NCBI RefSeq assembly: GCF_051014685.1
Contig: NW_027478441.1
Span: forward strand, 1,054,001-1,118,000
Source of the DNA: Ptiloglossa arizonensis
Lineage: Eukaryota > Arthropoda > Insecta > Hymenoptera > Colletidae
Direction of reading: 5' to 3'
Length of the DNA: 64,000 nt
The notes below the pieces were generated by a model. The model did no database searches. It saw nothing but the letters and a program-made list of their open reading frames with translations, and had not been told where the DNA came from. Below are positions 1 to 10,714 of the stretch, one piece after another (the first letter of the stretch is position 1; each line of letters starts with the position of its first letter). The translations under genes were made by a program, and so were the position numbers.

Positions 1-99
1 TCCCCTAGGCCGTTCTAGTCATTCGTTTCGACCATCAGAACTGCGAAAATTTTTAGTTTCTCAAGCGTTTCTTATCTCCAAACTGCCATATCTCGCGAA

Positions 100-115
100 C
101 GGATTGATCAATCCG
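100..115. repeat. Perfect 16 bp palindromic form of the dyad (representative)
   Basis: Here the dyad centre is GATC instead of GACC, so CGGATTGATCAATCCG equals its own reverse complement and contains the BclI word TGATCA. The same form recurs, for example at 1500-1515 and 2900-2915 and near 16197, 19872, 26523 and 63625. In many copies it is linked to GTGGAAAC and GGTAGTTGTAG downstream, so it marks a distinct monomer type and is not scattered point mutation. Confidence 0.85.
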
Positions 116-2127
116 CAAAATTTCTGTTGCATCTGAAAGTGGAAACTCGCCCGATTACAACGGTAGTTGTAGTTTTCCCCTAAGCCGTTCTAGTTATTCG
201 TTTCGAGCATCAGAACTGCGAAAATTTTGAGTTTCTCAAGCGTTTCTTACATCCAAACTGCCATATCTCGCGAACGGATTGACCAATCCGCAAAATTTCT
301 GTTGCATCTGAAAGTAGAAACTCGCCCGATTACAACAGTATGCGCACTTCTCCCCGAGGCCGCCCTAGTCATTCGTTTCGAGCATCAGAACTGCGAAAAT
401 TTTGAGTTTCTCAAGCGTTTCTTATCTCCAAACTGCCATATCTCGCGAACGGATTGACCAATCCGCAAAATTTCTGTTGCATCTGAAAGTAGAAACTCGC
501 CCGATTACAACGGTACGCGTTCTTCTCCCCTAGGCCGTTCTAGTCATTCGTTTCGACCATCAGAACTGCGCAAATTTTGAGTTTCTCAAGCGTTTCTTAC
601 ATCCAAACTGCCATATCTCGCGAACGGATTGACCAATCCGCAAAATTTCTGTTGCATCTGAAAATAGAAACTTGCCCGATTACAACGGTATGCGTACTTT
701 TCCCCTAGGCCGTTCCAGTTATTCGTTTCGAGCATCAGAACTGCGAAAATTTTGAGTTTCTCAAGCGTGTCTTACATCCAAACGGCCATATCTCGCGAAC
801 GGATTGACCAATCCGCAAAATTTCTGTTGCATCTGAAAGTAGAAACTCGCCCGATTACAACGGTATGTGTACTTCTCCCCGAGGCCGTCCTAGTCATTCG
901 TTTCGAGCATCAGAACTGCGAAAATTTTGAGTTTCTCAAGCGTTTCTTATCTCCAAACTGCCATATCTCGCGAACGGATTGACCAATCCGCAAAATTTCT
1001 GTTGCATCTGAAAGTAGAAACTCGCCCGATTACAACGGTATGCGTTCTTCTCCCCTAGGCCGTTCTAGTCATTCGTTTCGACCATCAGAACTGCGAAAAT
1101 TTTGAGTTTCTCAAGCGTTTCTTACCTCCAAACTGCCATATCTCGCGAACGGATTGACCAAACCGCAAAATTTCTGTTGCATCTGAAAGCAGAGACTCGC
1201 CCGATTACAGCGGTAGGTGTACTTTTCCACTAGGCCGTTCCAGTTATACGTTTCGAGCATCAGAACTGCGAAAATTTTGGGTTTCTCAAGCGTTTCTTAC
1301 ATCCAAACTGCCATATCTCGCGAACGGATTGACCGATCCGCAAAATTTCTGTTGCATCTGAAAGTAGAAACTCGCCCAATTACAACGGTATGCGCACTTT
1401 TCCCCTAGGCCGTTCTATATATTCGTTTCGATCATCAGAACTGCGAAAATTTTGAGTTTCTCAAGCGTTTCTTATCTCCAAACTGCCATATCTCGCGAAC
1501 GGATTGATCAATCCGCAAAATTTCTGTTGCATCTGAAAGTGGAAACTCGCCCGATTACAACGGTAGTTGTAGTTTTCCCCTAAGCCGTTCTAGTTATTCG
1601 TTTCGAGCATCAGAACTGCGAAAATTTTGAGTTTCTCAAGCGTTTCTTACATCCAAACTGCCATATCTCGCGAACGGATTGACCAATCCGCAAAATTTCT
1701 GTTGCATCTGAAAGTAGAAACTCGCCCGATTACAACAGTATGCGCACTTCTCCCCGAGGCCGCCCTAGTCATTCGTTTCGAGCATCAGAACTGCGAAAAT
1801 TTTGAGTTTCTCAAGCGTTTCTTATCTCCAAACTGCCATATCTCGCGAACGGATTGACCAATCCGCAAAATTTCTGTTGCATCTGAAAGTAGAAACTCGC
1901 CCGATTACAACGGTACGCGTTCTTCTCCCCTAGGCCGTTCTAGTCATTCGTTTCGACCATCAGAACTGCGCAAATTTTGAGTTTCTCAAGCGTTTCTTAC
2001 ATCCAAACTGCCATATCTCACGAACGGATTGACCAATCCGCAAAATTTCTGTTGCATCTGAAAATAGAAACTTGCCCGATTACAACGGTATGCGTACTTT
2101 TCCCCTAGGCCGTTCCAGTTATTCGTT

Positions 2128-2210
2128 GCCATCATCAGAACTGCGCAAATTTTGAGTTTCTCAAGCGTTTCTTACCTCCAAACTGCCATATCTAGCGAAC
2201 GGATTGACCG
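2128..2210. repeat. Conversion-like patch inside the second 8-mer copy
   Basis: Compared with the equivalent place in copy one (728-810), nine substitutions are packed into 83 bases, while the flanks match almost perfectly for hundreds of bases. The patch carries the family 2 marks CCATCATC, GCGCAAATT, TATCTAGCG and GACCGATCC in place of the family 1 marks CGAGCATC, GCGAAAATT, CGTGTCTTAC and AAACGGCC. This is the signature expected of a short gene-conversion or double-exchange tract. The donor type is abundant from about 3.8 kb onward. Confidence 0.75.
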
Positions 2211-2984
2211 ATCCGCAAAATTTCTGTTGCATCTGAAAGTAGAAACTCGCCCGATTACAACGGTATGTGTACTTCTCCCCGAGGCCGTCCTAGTCATTCG
2301 TTTCGAGCATCAGAACTGCGAAAATTTTGAGTTTCTCAAGCGTTTCTTATCTCCAAACTGCCATATCTCGCGAACGGATTGACCAATCCGCAAAATTTCT
2401 GTTGCATCTGAAAGTAGAAACTCGCCCGATTACAACGGTATGCGTTCTTCTCCCCTAGGCCGTTCTAGTCATTCGTTTCGACCATCAGAACTGCGAAAAT
2501 TTTGAGTTTCTCAAGCGTTTCTTACCTCCAAACTGCCATATCTCGCGAACGGATTGACCAATCCGCAAAATTTCTGTTGCATCTGAAAGTAGAGACTCGC
2601 CCGATTACAGCGGTAGGTGTACTTTTCCACTAGGCCGTTCCAGTTATACGTTTCGAGCATCAGAACTGCGAAAATTTTGGGTTTCTCAAGCGTTTCTTAC
2701 CTCCAAACGGCCATATCTCGCGAACGGATTGACCAATCCGCAAAATTTCTGTTGCATCTGAAAGTAGAAACTCGCCGGATTACAACGGTATGCGTACTTT
2801 TCCCCTAGGCCGTTCTAGTTACTCGTTTCGAGCATCAGAACTGCGAAAATTTTTAGTTTCTCAAGCGTTTCTTATCTCCAAACTGCCATATCTCGCGAAC
2901 GGATTGATCAATCCGCAAAATTTCTGTTGCATCTGAATGTGGAAACTCGCCCGATTACAACGGTAGTTGTAGTTTTCCCCTAGG

Positions 2985-3159
2985 CCGTTCTAGTTATTCG
3001 TTTCGAGCATCAGAACTGCGAAAATTTTGAGTTTCTCAAGCGTTTCTTACATCCAAACTGCCATATCTCGCGAACGGATTGACCAATCCGCAAAATTTCT
3101 GTTGCATCTGAAAGTAGAAACTCGCCCGATTACAACGGTATGCGTACTTTTCCCCTAGG
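2985..3159 (+). repeat. Reference monomer of the satellite (175 bp)
   Basis: This copy is close to the consensus and serves as the reference for positions within a unit. It runs from CCGTTCTAG to CCCCTAGG. In order it holds an octamer AAAATTTT (3021-3028), the 8-base word GAGTTTCT (3029-3036), the NruI-type word TCGCGA (3068-3073), the 16 bp dyad (3075-3090), a second A/T tract AAAATTT (3092-3098), the word AGAAACTC (3116-3123) and the AvrII-type palindrome CCTAGG (3154-3159). Composition is 45 A, 45 C, 32 G and 53 T with 13 CpG. By eye the segment from GTTGCATCTG to ACAACGGTA varies least between copies, and the segment from there to the AAAATTTT tract varies most. Confidence 0.95.
3075..3090. 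repeat. Intra-monomer dyad (representative copy)
   Basis: CGGATTGACCAATCCG has perfect 7-base arms (CGGATTG and CAATCCG) around a 2-base centre. It recurs at this place in nearly every monomer of the window. Common variants change the centre or one arm: GATTAACCGATCC, GATTGACTAATCC, GATTGACCGATCC and GATTGACAAATCC. It could extrude as a short hairpin or be read by a dimeric DNA-binding protein. Neither is shown by the sequence. Confidence 0.85.
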
Positions 3160-4780
3160 CCGTTCTAGTTATTCGTTTCGAGCATCAGAACTGCGAAAAT
3201 TTTGAGTTTCTCAAGCGTTTCTTACCTCCAAACTGCCATATCTCGCGAACGGATTGACCAATCCGCAAAATTTCTGTTGCATCTGAAAGTAGAAACTCGC
3301 ACGATTACAACAGTATGCGTACTTTTCCCCTAGGCCGTTCTAGTTACTCGTTTCGAGCATCAGAACTGCGAAAATTTTGAGTTTCTCAAGCGTTTCTTAC
3401 CTCCAAACTGCCATATCTCGCAAACGGAATGACCAATCCGCAAAATTTCTGTTGCATCTGAAAGTCGAAACTCGCCCGATTACAACGGTATGTGTACTTT
3501 TCCCCTAGGCCATTCTAGTTATTCGTTTCGAGCATCAGAACGGCGAAAATTTTGAGTTTCTCAAGCGTTTCTTACCTCCAAACTGCCATATCTCGCGAAC
3601 GGATTGACTAATCCGCAAAATTTCTGTTGCATCTGAAAGTAGAAACTCGCCCGATTACAACGGTATGTGTAGTTTTCCACTAGGCCGTTCCAGTTATTCG
3701 TTTCGAGCATCAGAACTGCGAAAATTTTGAGTTTCTCAAGCGTTTCTTACATCCAAACTGCCATATCTCGCGAACGGATTAACCGATCCGCAAAATTTCT
3801 GTTGCATCTGAAAGTAGAAACTCGCCCGATTACAACGGCATGCGAACTTTTCCCCTAGGCCGTTCTAGTTATTCGTTTCCATCATCAGAACTGCGCAAAT
3901 TTTGAGTTTCTCAAGCGTTTCTTACCTCCAAACTGCCATATCTCGCGAACGGATTGACCAATCCGCAAAATTTCTGTTGCATCTGAAAGTAGAAACTCGC
4001 CCGATTACAACGGTATGTGTACTTTTCCCCTATGCCGTTCTAGTTATTCATTTCGAGCATCAGAACGGCGAAAATTTTGAGTTTCTCAAGCGTTTCTTAC
4101 CTCCAAACTGCCATATCTCGCGAACGGATTGACTAATCCGCAAAATTTCTGTTGCATCTGAAAGTAGAAACTCGCCCGATTACAACGGTATGTGTAGTTT
4201 TCCCCTAGGCCGTTCCAGTTATTCGTTTCGAGCATCAGAACTGCGAAAATTTTGAGTTTCTCAAGCGTTTCTTACCTCCAAACTGCCATATCTAGCGAAC
4301 GGATTGACCGATCCGCAAAATTTCTGTTGCATCTGAAAGTAGAAACTCGCCCGATTACAACGGTATGCGCACTTTTCCCCTAGGCCGTTCTAGTTTTTCG
4401 TTTCGAGGATCAGAACTGCGCAAATTTTGAGTTTCTCATACGTTTCTTACCTCCAAACAGCCATATCTCGCGAACGGATTGACCAATCCTCAAAATTTCT
4501 GTTGCATCTGAAAGTAGAAACTCGCCCGATTACAACGGAATGCGTACTTTTCCCCTAAGCCGTTCCAGTTATTCGTTTCGAGGATCAGAACTGCGAAAAT
4601 TTTGAGTTTCTCAAGCGTTTCTTACTTCCAAACTGCCATATCTCGCGAACGGATTAACCGATCCGCAAAATTTCTGTTGCATCTGAAAGTAGAAACTCGC
4701 CCGATTACAACGGCATGCGCACTTTTCCCCTAGGCCGTTCTAGTTATTCGTTTCCATCATCAGAACTGCGCAAATTTTGA

Positions 4781-4795
4781 GTTTCTCAGCGTTTC
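4781..4795. repeat. Single-base deletion in a monomer
   Basis: GTTTCTCAGCG replaces the usual GTTTCTCAAGCG, so this monomer is 174 bases long and all later units shift by one. This deletion is unique in the window. Confidence 0.9.
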
Positions 4796-6124
4796 TTACC
4801 TCCAAACTGCCATATCTCGTGAACGGATTGACCAATCCTCAAAATTTCTGTTGCATCTGAAAGTAGAAACTCGCCCGATTACAACGGTATGCGTACTTTT
4901 CCCCTAGGCCGTTCTAGTTACGCGTTTCGAGCATCAGAACTGCGAAAATTTTGAGTTTCTCAAGCGTTTCTTATCTCCAAACAGCCATATCTCGCGAACG
5001 GATTGATCAATCCGCAAAATTTCTGTTGCATCCGAAAGTGGAAACTCGCCCGATTACAACGGTAGTTGTAGTTTTCCCCTAGGCCGTTCTAGTTATTCGT
5101 TTCGACCATCAGAACTGCGCAAATTTTGAGTTTCTCAAGCGTTTCTTACCTCCAAACTGCCATATCTCGCGAACGGATTGATCAATCCGCAAAGTTTTTG
5201 TTGCATCTGAAAGTAGAAACTCGCCCGATTACAACGGTATGGGCACTTTTCCCCTAGGCCGTTCTAGTTATTCGTGTCGAGCATCAGAACTGCGAAAATT
5301 TTGAGTTTCTCAAGCGTATCTTACCTCCAAACTGCCATATCTCGCGAACGGATTGACCAATCCGCAAAATTTCTGTTGCATCTGAAAGTAGAAACTCGCC
5401 CGATTACAACGGTATGTGTAGTTTTCCCCTAGGCCGTTCCAGTTATTCGTTTCGAGCATCAGAACTGCGAAAATTTTGAGTTTCTCAAGCGTTTCTTACC
5501 TCCAAACTGCCATATCTAGCGAACGGATTGACCGATCCGCAAAATTTCTGTTGCATCTGAAAGTAGAAACTCGCCCGATTACAACGGTATGCGCACTTTT
5601 CCCCTAGGCCGTTCTAGTTTTTCGTTTCGAGGATCAGAACTGCGCAAATTTTGAGTTTCTCATGCGTTTCTTACCTCCAAACTGCCATATCTCGCGAACG
5701 GATTGACCAATCCTCAAAATTTCTGTTGCATCTGAAAGTAGAAACTCGCCCGATTACAACGGTATGCGTACTTTTCCCCTAGGCCGTTCTAGTTACTCGT
5801 TTCGAGCATCAGAACTGCGAAAATTTTGAGTTTCTCAAGCGTTTCTTACCTCCAAACTGCCATATCTAGCGAACGGATTGACCGATCCGCAAAATTTCTG
5901 TTGCATCTGAAAGTAGAAACTCGCCCGATTACAACGGTATGCGCACTTTTCCCCTAGGCCGTTCTAGTTTTTCGTTTCGAGGATCAGAACTGCGCAAATT
6001 TTGAGTTTCTCATGCGTTTCTTACCTCCAAACTGCCATATCTCGCAAACGGATTGACCAATCCTCAAAATTTCTGTTGCATCTGAAAGTAGAAACTCGCC
6101 CGATTACAACGGAATGCGTACTTT

Positions 6125-8740
6125 TCCCCTAAGCCGTTCCAGTTATTCGTTTCGAGCATCAGAACTGCGAAAATTTTGAGTTTCTCAAGCGTTTCTTACT
6201 TCCAAACTGCCATATCTCGCGAACGGATTAACCGATCCGAAAAATTTCTGTTGCATCTGAAAGTAGAAACTCGCCCGATTACAACGGCATGCGCACTTTT
6301 CCCCTAGGCCGTTCTAGTTATTCGTTTCCATCATCAGAAATGCGCAAATTTTGAGTTTCTCAAGCGTTTCTTACCTCCAAACTGCCATATCTCGCAAACG
6401 GATTGACCAATCCGCAAAATTTCTGTTGCATCTGAAAGTAGAAACTCGCCCGATTACAACGGTGTGTGTACTTTTCCCCTAGGCCGTTCTAGTTATGCGT
6501 TTCGAGCATCAGAACGGCGAAAATTTTGAGTTTCTCAAGCGTTTCTTACCTCCAAACTGCCATATCTCGCGAACGGATTGACTAATCCGCAAAATTTCTG
6601 TTGCATCTGAAAGTAGAAACTCGCCCGATTACAACCGTATGTGTAGTTTTCCCCTAGGCCGTTCCAGTTATTCGTTTCGAGCATCAGAACTGCGAAAATT
6701 TTGAGTTTCTCAAGCGTTTCTTACATCCAAACTGCCATATCTCGCGAACGGATTAACCGATCCGCAAAATTTCTGTTGCATCTGAAAGTTGAAACTCGCC
6801 CGATTACAACGGCATGCGCACTTTTCCCCTAGGCCGTTCTAGTTATTCGTTTCCATCATCAGAACTGCGCAAATTTTGAGTTTCTCAAGCGTTTCTTACC
6901 TCCAAACTGCCATATCTCGCGAACGGATTGACCAATCCGCAAAATTTCTGTTGCATCTGAAAGTAGAAACTCGCCCGATTACAACGGTATGTGTACTTTT
7001 CCCGTAGGCAGTTCTAGTTATTCGTTTCGAGCATCAGAACGGCGAAAATTTTGAGTTTCTCAAGCGTTTCTTACCTCCAAACTGCCATATCTAGCGAACG
7101 GATTGACTAATCCGCAAAATTTCTGTTGCATCTGAAAGTAGAAACTCGCCCGATTACAACGGTATGCGCACTTTTCCCCTAGGCCGTTCTAGTTTTTCGT
7201 TTCGAGGATCAGAACTGCGCAAATTTTGAGTTTCTCATGCGTTTCTTACCTCCAAACTGCCATATCTCGCGAACGGATTGACCAATCCTCAAAATTTCTG
7301 TTGCATCTGAAAGTAGAAACTCGCCCGATTACAACGGTATGCGTACTTTTCCCCTAGGCCGTTCTAGTTACTCGTTTCGAGCATCAGAACTGCGAAAATT
7401 TTGAGTTTCTCAAGCGTTTCTTACCTCCAAACTGCCATATCTAGCGAACGGATTGACCGATCCGCAAAATTTCTGTTGCATCTGAAAGTAGAAACTCGCC
7501 CGATTACAACGGTATGCGCACTTTTCCCCTAAGCCGTTCCAGTTATTCGTTACGAGCATCAGAACTGCGAAAATTTTGAGTTTCTCAAGCGTTTCTTACT
7601 TCCAAACTGCCATATCTCGCGAACGGATTAACCGATCCGCAAAATTTCTGTTGCATCTGAAAGTAGAAACTCGCCCGATTACAACGGCATGCGCACTTTT
7701 CCCCTAGGCCGTTCTAGTTATTCGTTTCCATCATCAGAACTGCGCAAATTTTGAGTTTCTCAAGCGTTTCTTACCTCCAAACTGCCATATCTCGCGAACG
7801 GATTGACCAATCCGCAAAATTTCTGTTGCATCTGAAAGTAGAAACTCGCCCGATTACAACGGTGTGTGTACTTTTCCCCTAGGCCGTTCTAGTTATGCGT
7901 TTCGAGCATCAGAACGGCGAAAATTTTGAGTTTCTCAAGCGTTTCTTACCTCCAAACTGCCATATCTCGCGAACGGATTGACTAATCCGCAAAATTTCTG
8001 TTGCATCTGAAAGTAGAAACTCGCCCGATTACAACGGTATGTGTAGTTTTCCCCTAGGCCGTTCCAGTTATTCGTTTCGAGCATCAGAACTGCGAAAATT
8101 TTGAGTTTCTCAAGCGTTTCTTACATCCAAACTGCCATATCTCGCGAACGGATTAACCGATCCGCAAAATTTCTGTTGCATCTGAAAGTAGAAACTCGCC
8201 CGATTACAACGGCATGCGCACTTTTCCCCTAGGCCGTTCTAGTTATTCGTTTCCATCATCAGAACTGCGCAAATTTTGAGTTTCTCAAGCGTTTCTTACC
8301 TCCAAACTGCCATATCTCGCGAACGGATTGACCAATCCGCAAAATTTCTGTTGCATCTGAATGTAGAAACTCGCCCGATTACAACGGTATGTGTACTTTT
8401 CCCGTAGGCAGTTCTAGTTATTCGTTTCGAGCATCAGAACGGCGAAAATTTTGAGTTTCTCAAGCGTTTCTTACCTCCAAACTGCCATATCTAGCGAACG
8501 GATTGACTAATCCGCAAAATTTCTGTTGCATCTGATAGTAGAAACTCGCCCGATTACAACGGTATGCGCACTTTTCCCCTAGGCCGTTCTAGTTTTTCCT
8601 TTCGAGGATCAAACTGCGCAAATTTTGAGTTTCTCATGCGTTTCTTACCTCCAAACTGCCATATCTCGCGAACGGATTGACCAATCCTCAAAATTTCTGT
8701 TGCATCTGAAAGTAGAAACTCGCCCGATTACAACGGTATG
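6125..8740. repeat. 8-mer HOR, 1400 bp unit, about 1.9 copies (family 2)
   Basis: Matching markers lie exactly 1400 apart: CTAAGCCGTTCC at 6129 and 7529, TTATGCG near 6495 and 7895, and CCCGTAGGCAG at 7001 and 8401. The match is lost near 8765, where copy two carries TTTTTCG instead of TTACTCG. This 8-mer has a different monomer order from the 8-mer at 1-2990. The second copy holds a one-base deletion at about 8610 that the first copy lacks. Confidence 0.85.
8605..8616. repeat. One-base deletion marker, copy 1 of 3
   Basis: GAGGATCAAACTG replaces GAGGATCAGAACTG. The same deletion recurs near 10710 and 13334, at offsets that fit whole numbers of monomers. It therefore tracks copying of the block and is not independent mutation. 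Confidence 0.85.
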
Positions 8741-10699
8741 CGTACTTTTCCCCTAGGCCGTTCTAGTTTTTCGTTTCGAGGATCAGAACTGCGCAAATTT
8801 TGAGTTTCTCATGCGTTTCTTACCTCCAAACTGCCATATCTCGCGAACGGATTGACCAATCCTCTAAATTTCTGTTGCATCTGAAAGTAGAAACTCGCCC
8901 GATTACAACGGTATGCGTACTTTTCCCCTAGGCCGTTCTAGTTACTCGTTTCGAGCATCAGAACTGCGAAAATTTTGAGTTTCTCAAGCGTTTCTTACCT
9001 CCAAACTGCCATATCTAGCGAACGGATTGACCGATCCGCAAAATTTCTGTTGCATCTGAAAGTAGAAACTCGCCCGATTACAACGGTATGCGCACTTTTC
9101 CCCTAAGCCGTTCCAGTTATTCGTTTCGAGCATCAGAACTGCGAAAATTTTGAGTTTCTCAAGCGTTTCTTACTTCCAAACTGCCATATCTCGCGAACGG
9201 ATTAACCGATCCGCAAAATTTCTGTTGCATCTGAAAGTAGAAACTCGCCCGATTACAACGGCATGCGCACTTTTCCCCTAGGCCGTTCTAGTTATTCGTT
9301 TCCATCATCAGAACTGCGCAAATTTTGAGTTTCTCAAGCGTTTCTTACCTCCAAACTGCCATATCTCGCGAACGGATTGACCAATCCGCAAAATTTCTGT
9401 TGCATCTGAAAGTAGAAACTCGCCCGATTACAACGGTGTGTGTACTTTTCCCCTAGGCCGTTCTAGTTATGCGTTTCGAGCATCAGAACGGCGAAAATTT
9501 TGAGTTTCTCAAGCGTTTCTTACCTCCAAACTGCCATATCTCGCGAACGGATTGACTAATCCGCAAAATTTCTGTTGCATCTGAAAGTAGAAACTCGCCC
9601 GATTACAACGGTATGTGTAGTTTTCCCCTAGGCCGTTCCAGTTATTCGTTTCGAGCATCAGAACTGCGAAAGTTTTGAGTTTCTCAAGCGTTTCTTACAT
9701 CCAAACTGCCATATCTCGCGAACGGATTAACCGATCCGCAAAATTTCTGTTGCATCTGAAAGTAGAAACTCGCCCGATTACAACGGCATGCGCACTTTTC
9801 CCCTAGGCCGTTCTAGTTATTCGTTTCCATCATCAGAACTGCGCAAATTTTGAGTTTCTCAAGCGTTTCTTACCTCCAAACTGCCATATCTCGCGAACGG
9901 ATTGACCAATCCGCAAAATTTCTGTTGCATCTGAAAGTAGAAACTCGCCCGATTACAACGGTGTGTGTACTTTTCCCCTAGGCCGTTCTAGTTATGCGTT
10001 TCGAGCATCAGAACGGCGAAAATTTTGAGTTTCTCAAGCGTTTCTTACCTCCAAACTGCCATATCTCGCGAACGGATTGACTAATCCGCAAAATTTCTGT
10101 TGCATCTGAAAGTAGAAACTCGCCCGATTACAACGGAATGTGTAGTTTTCCCCTAGGCCGTTCCAGTTATTCGTTTCGAGCATCAGAACTGCGAAAATTT
10201 TGAGTTTCTCAAGCGTTTCTTACATCCAAACTGCCATATCTCGCGAACGGATTAACCGATCCGCAAAATTTCTGTTGCATCTGAAAGTAGAAACTCGCCC
10301 GATTACAACGGCATTCGCACTTTTCCCCTAGGCCGTTCTAGTTATTCGTTTCCATCATCAGAACTGCGCAAATTTTGAGTTTCTCAAGCGTTTCTTACCT
10401 CCAAACTGCCATATCTCGCGAACGGATTGACCAATCCGCAAAATTTCTGTTGCATCTGAAAGTAGAAACTCGCCCGATTACAACGGTATGTGTACTTTTC
10501 CCGTAGGCAGTTCTAGTTATTCGTTTCGAGCATCAGAACGGCGAAAATTTTGAGTTTCTCAAGCGTTTCTTACCTCCAAACTGCCATATCTAGCGAACGG
10601 ATTGACTAATCCGCAAAATTTCTGTTGCATCTGAAAGTAGAAACTCGCCCGATTACAACGGTATGCGCACTTTTCCCCTAGGCCGTTCTAGTTTTTCGT

Positions 10700-10714
10700 T
10701 TCGAGGATCAAACT
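10700..10714. repeat. One-base deletion marker, copy 2 of 3
   Basis: This is the same GATCAAACTG form as at 8610, lying 2099 bases downstream of it (12 monomers minus one base). It sits inside the first copy of the 2624 bp HOR. Confidence 0.85.

Larger units (their letters stand above)
1..2990. repeat. 8-mer HOR, 1400 bp unit, about 2.1 copies (family 1)
   Basis: Bases from about 120 to 1400 match those 1400 bases downstream, variant by variant. Shared markers include CCCCTAAGCC (about 178 and 1578), ACAGTATGCGCAC (about 335 and 1735), GGTACGCGTTC (about 513 and 1913), AACTTGCCC (about 669 and 2069), CCACTAGG with TTATACG (about 1227 and 2627) and TTTTGGGTTTC (about 1275 and 2675). A third copy begins at about 2801 and loses the pattern near 2990. 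The first copy may be truncated by the window edge. One tract, 2128-2210, breaks the match and is listed separately. Confidence 0.88.
2991..6124. repeat. Irregular monomers, transition to family 2, with a local dimer
   Basis: From about 2991 to 3780 the monomers are near-consensus with no clear HOR. Family 2 marks start at about 3780 (GGATTAACCGATCC) and 3870 (TTTCCATCATC). A dimer (350 bp shift) is visible at 5457-5760 against 5807-6110. It shares the TCTAGCG monomer followed by the TTTTTCG, GAGGATCAG and CTCATGCG monomer. One base is lost at about 4788. Nothing other than satellite monomers is present. Confidence 0.8.

Noticed and set aside
227..457. Recurrent 62-88 codon open frames, mostly beginning at TTG, in about 40 places
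   Set aside because: They are made of satellite sequence spanning about 1.3 monomers. The unit length 175 is 1 more than a multiple of 3, so the frame changes with each monomer and a stop soon follows. The frame opens only where CCCCTAGG has lost its TAG (for example CCCCGAGG or CCCCCAGG) or where a local variant supplies an upstream start. There is no ribosome site, codon signal or known domain.
3068..3090. Hairpin as a transcription terminator
   Set aside because: The dyad is short and is followed by CAAAATTTC, not by a run of T. It occurs in every satellite monomer with no gene upstream.
3121..3143. CENP-B-box-like word on the minus strand (ACCGTTGTAATCGGG)
   Set aside because: It matches 7 of the 9 essential bases of the vertebrate CENP-B box, with AC in place of the leading TT. 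By chance about 0.5 such 7-of-9 matches are expected per 175 bp monomer on both strands, and the CCGG variant of the monomer destroys it. This is not enough to call a box.
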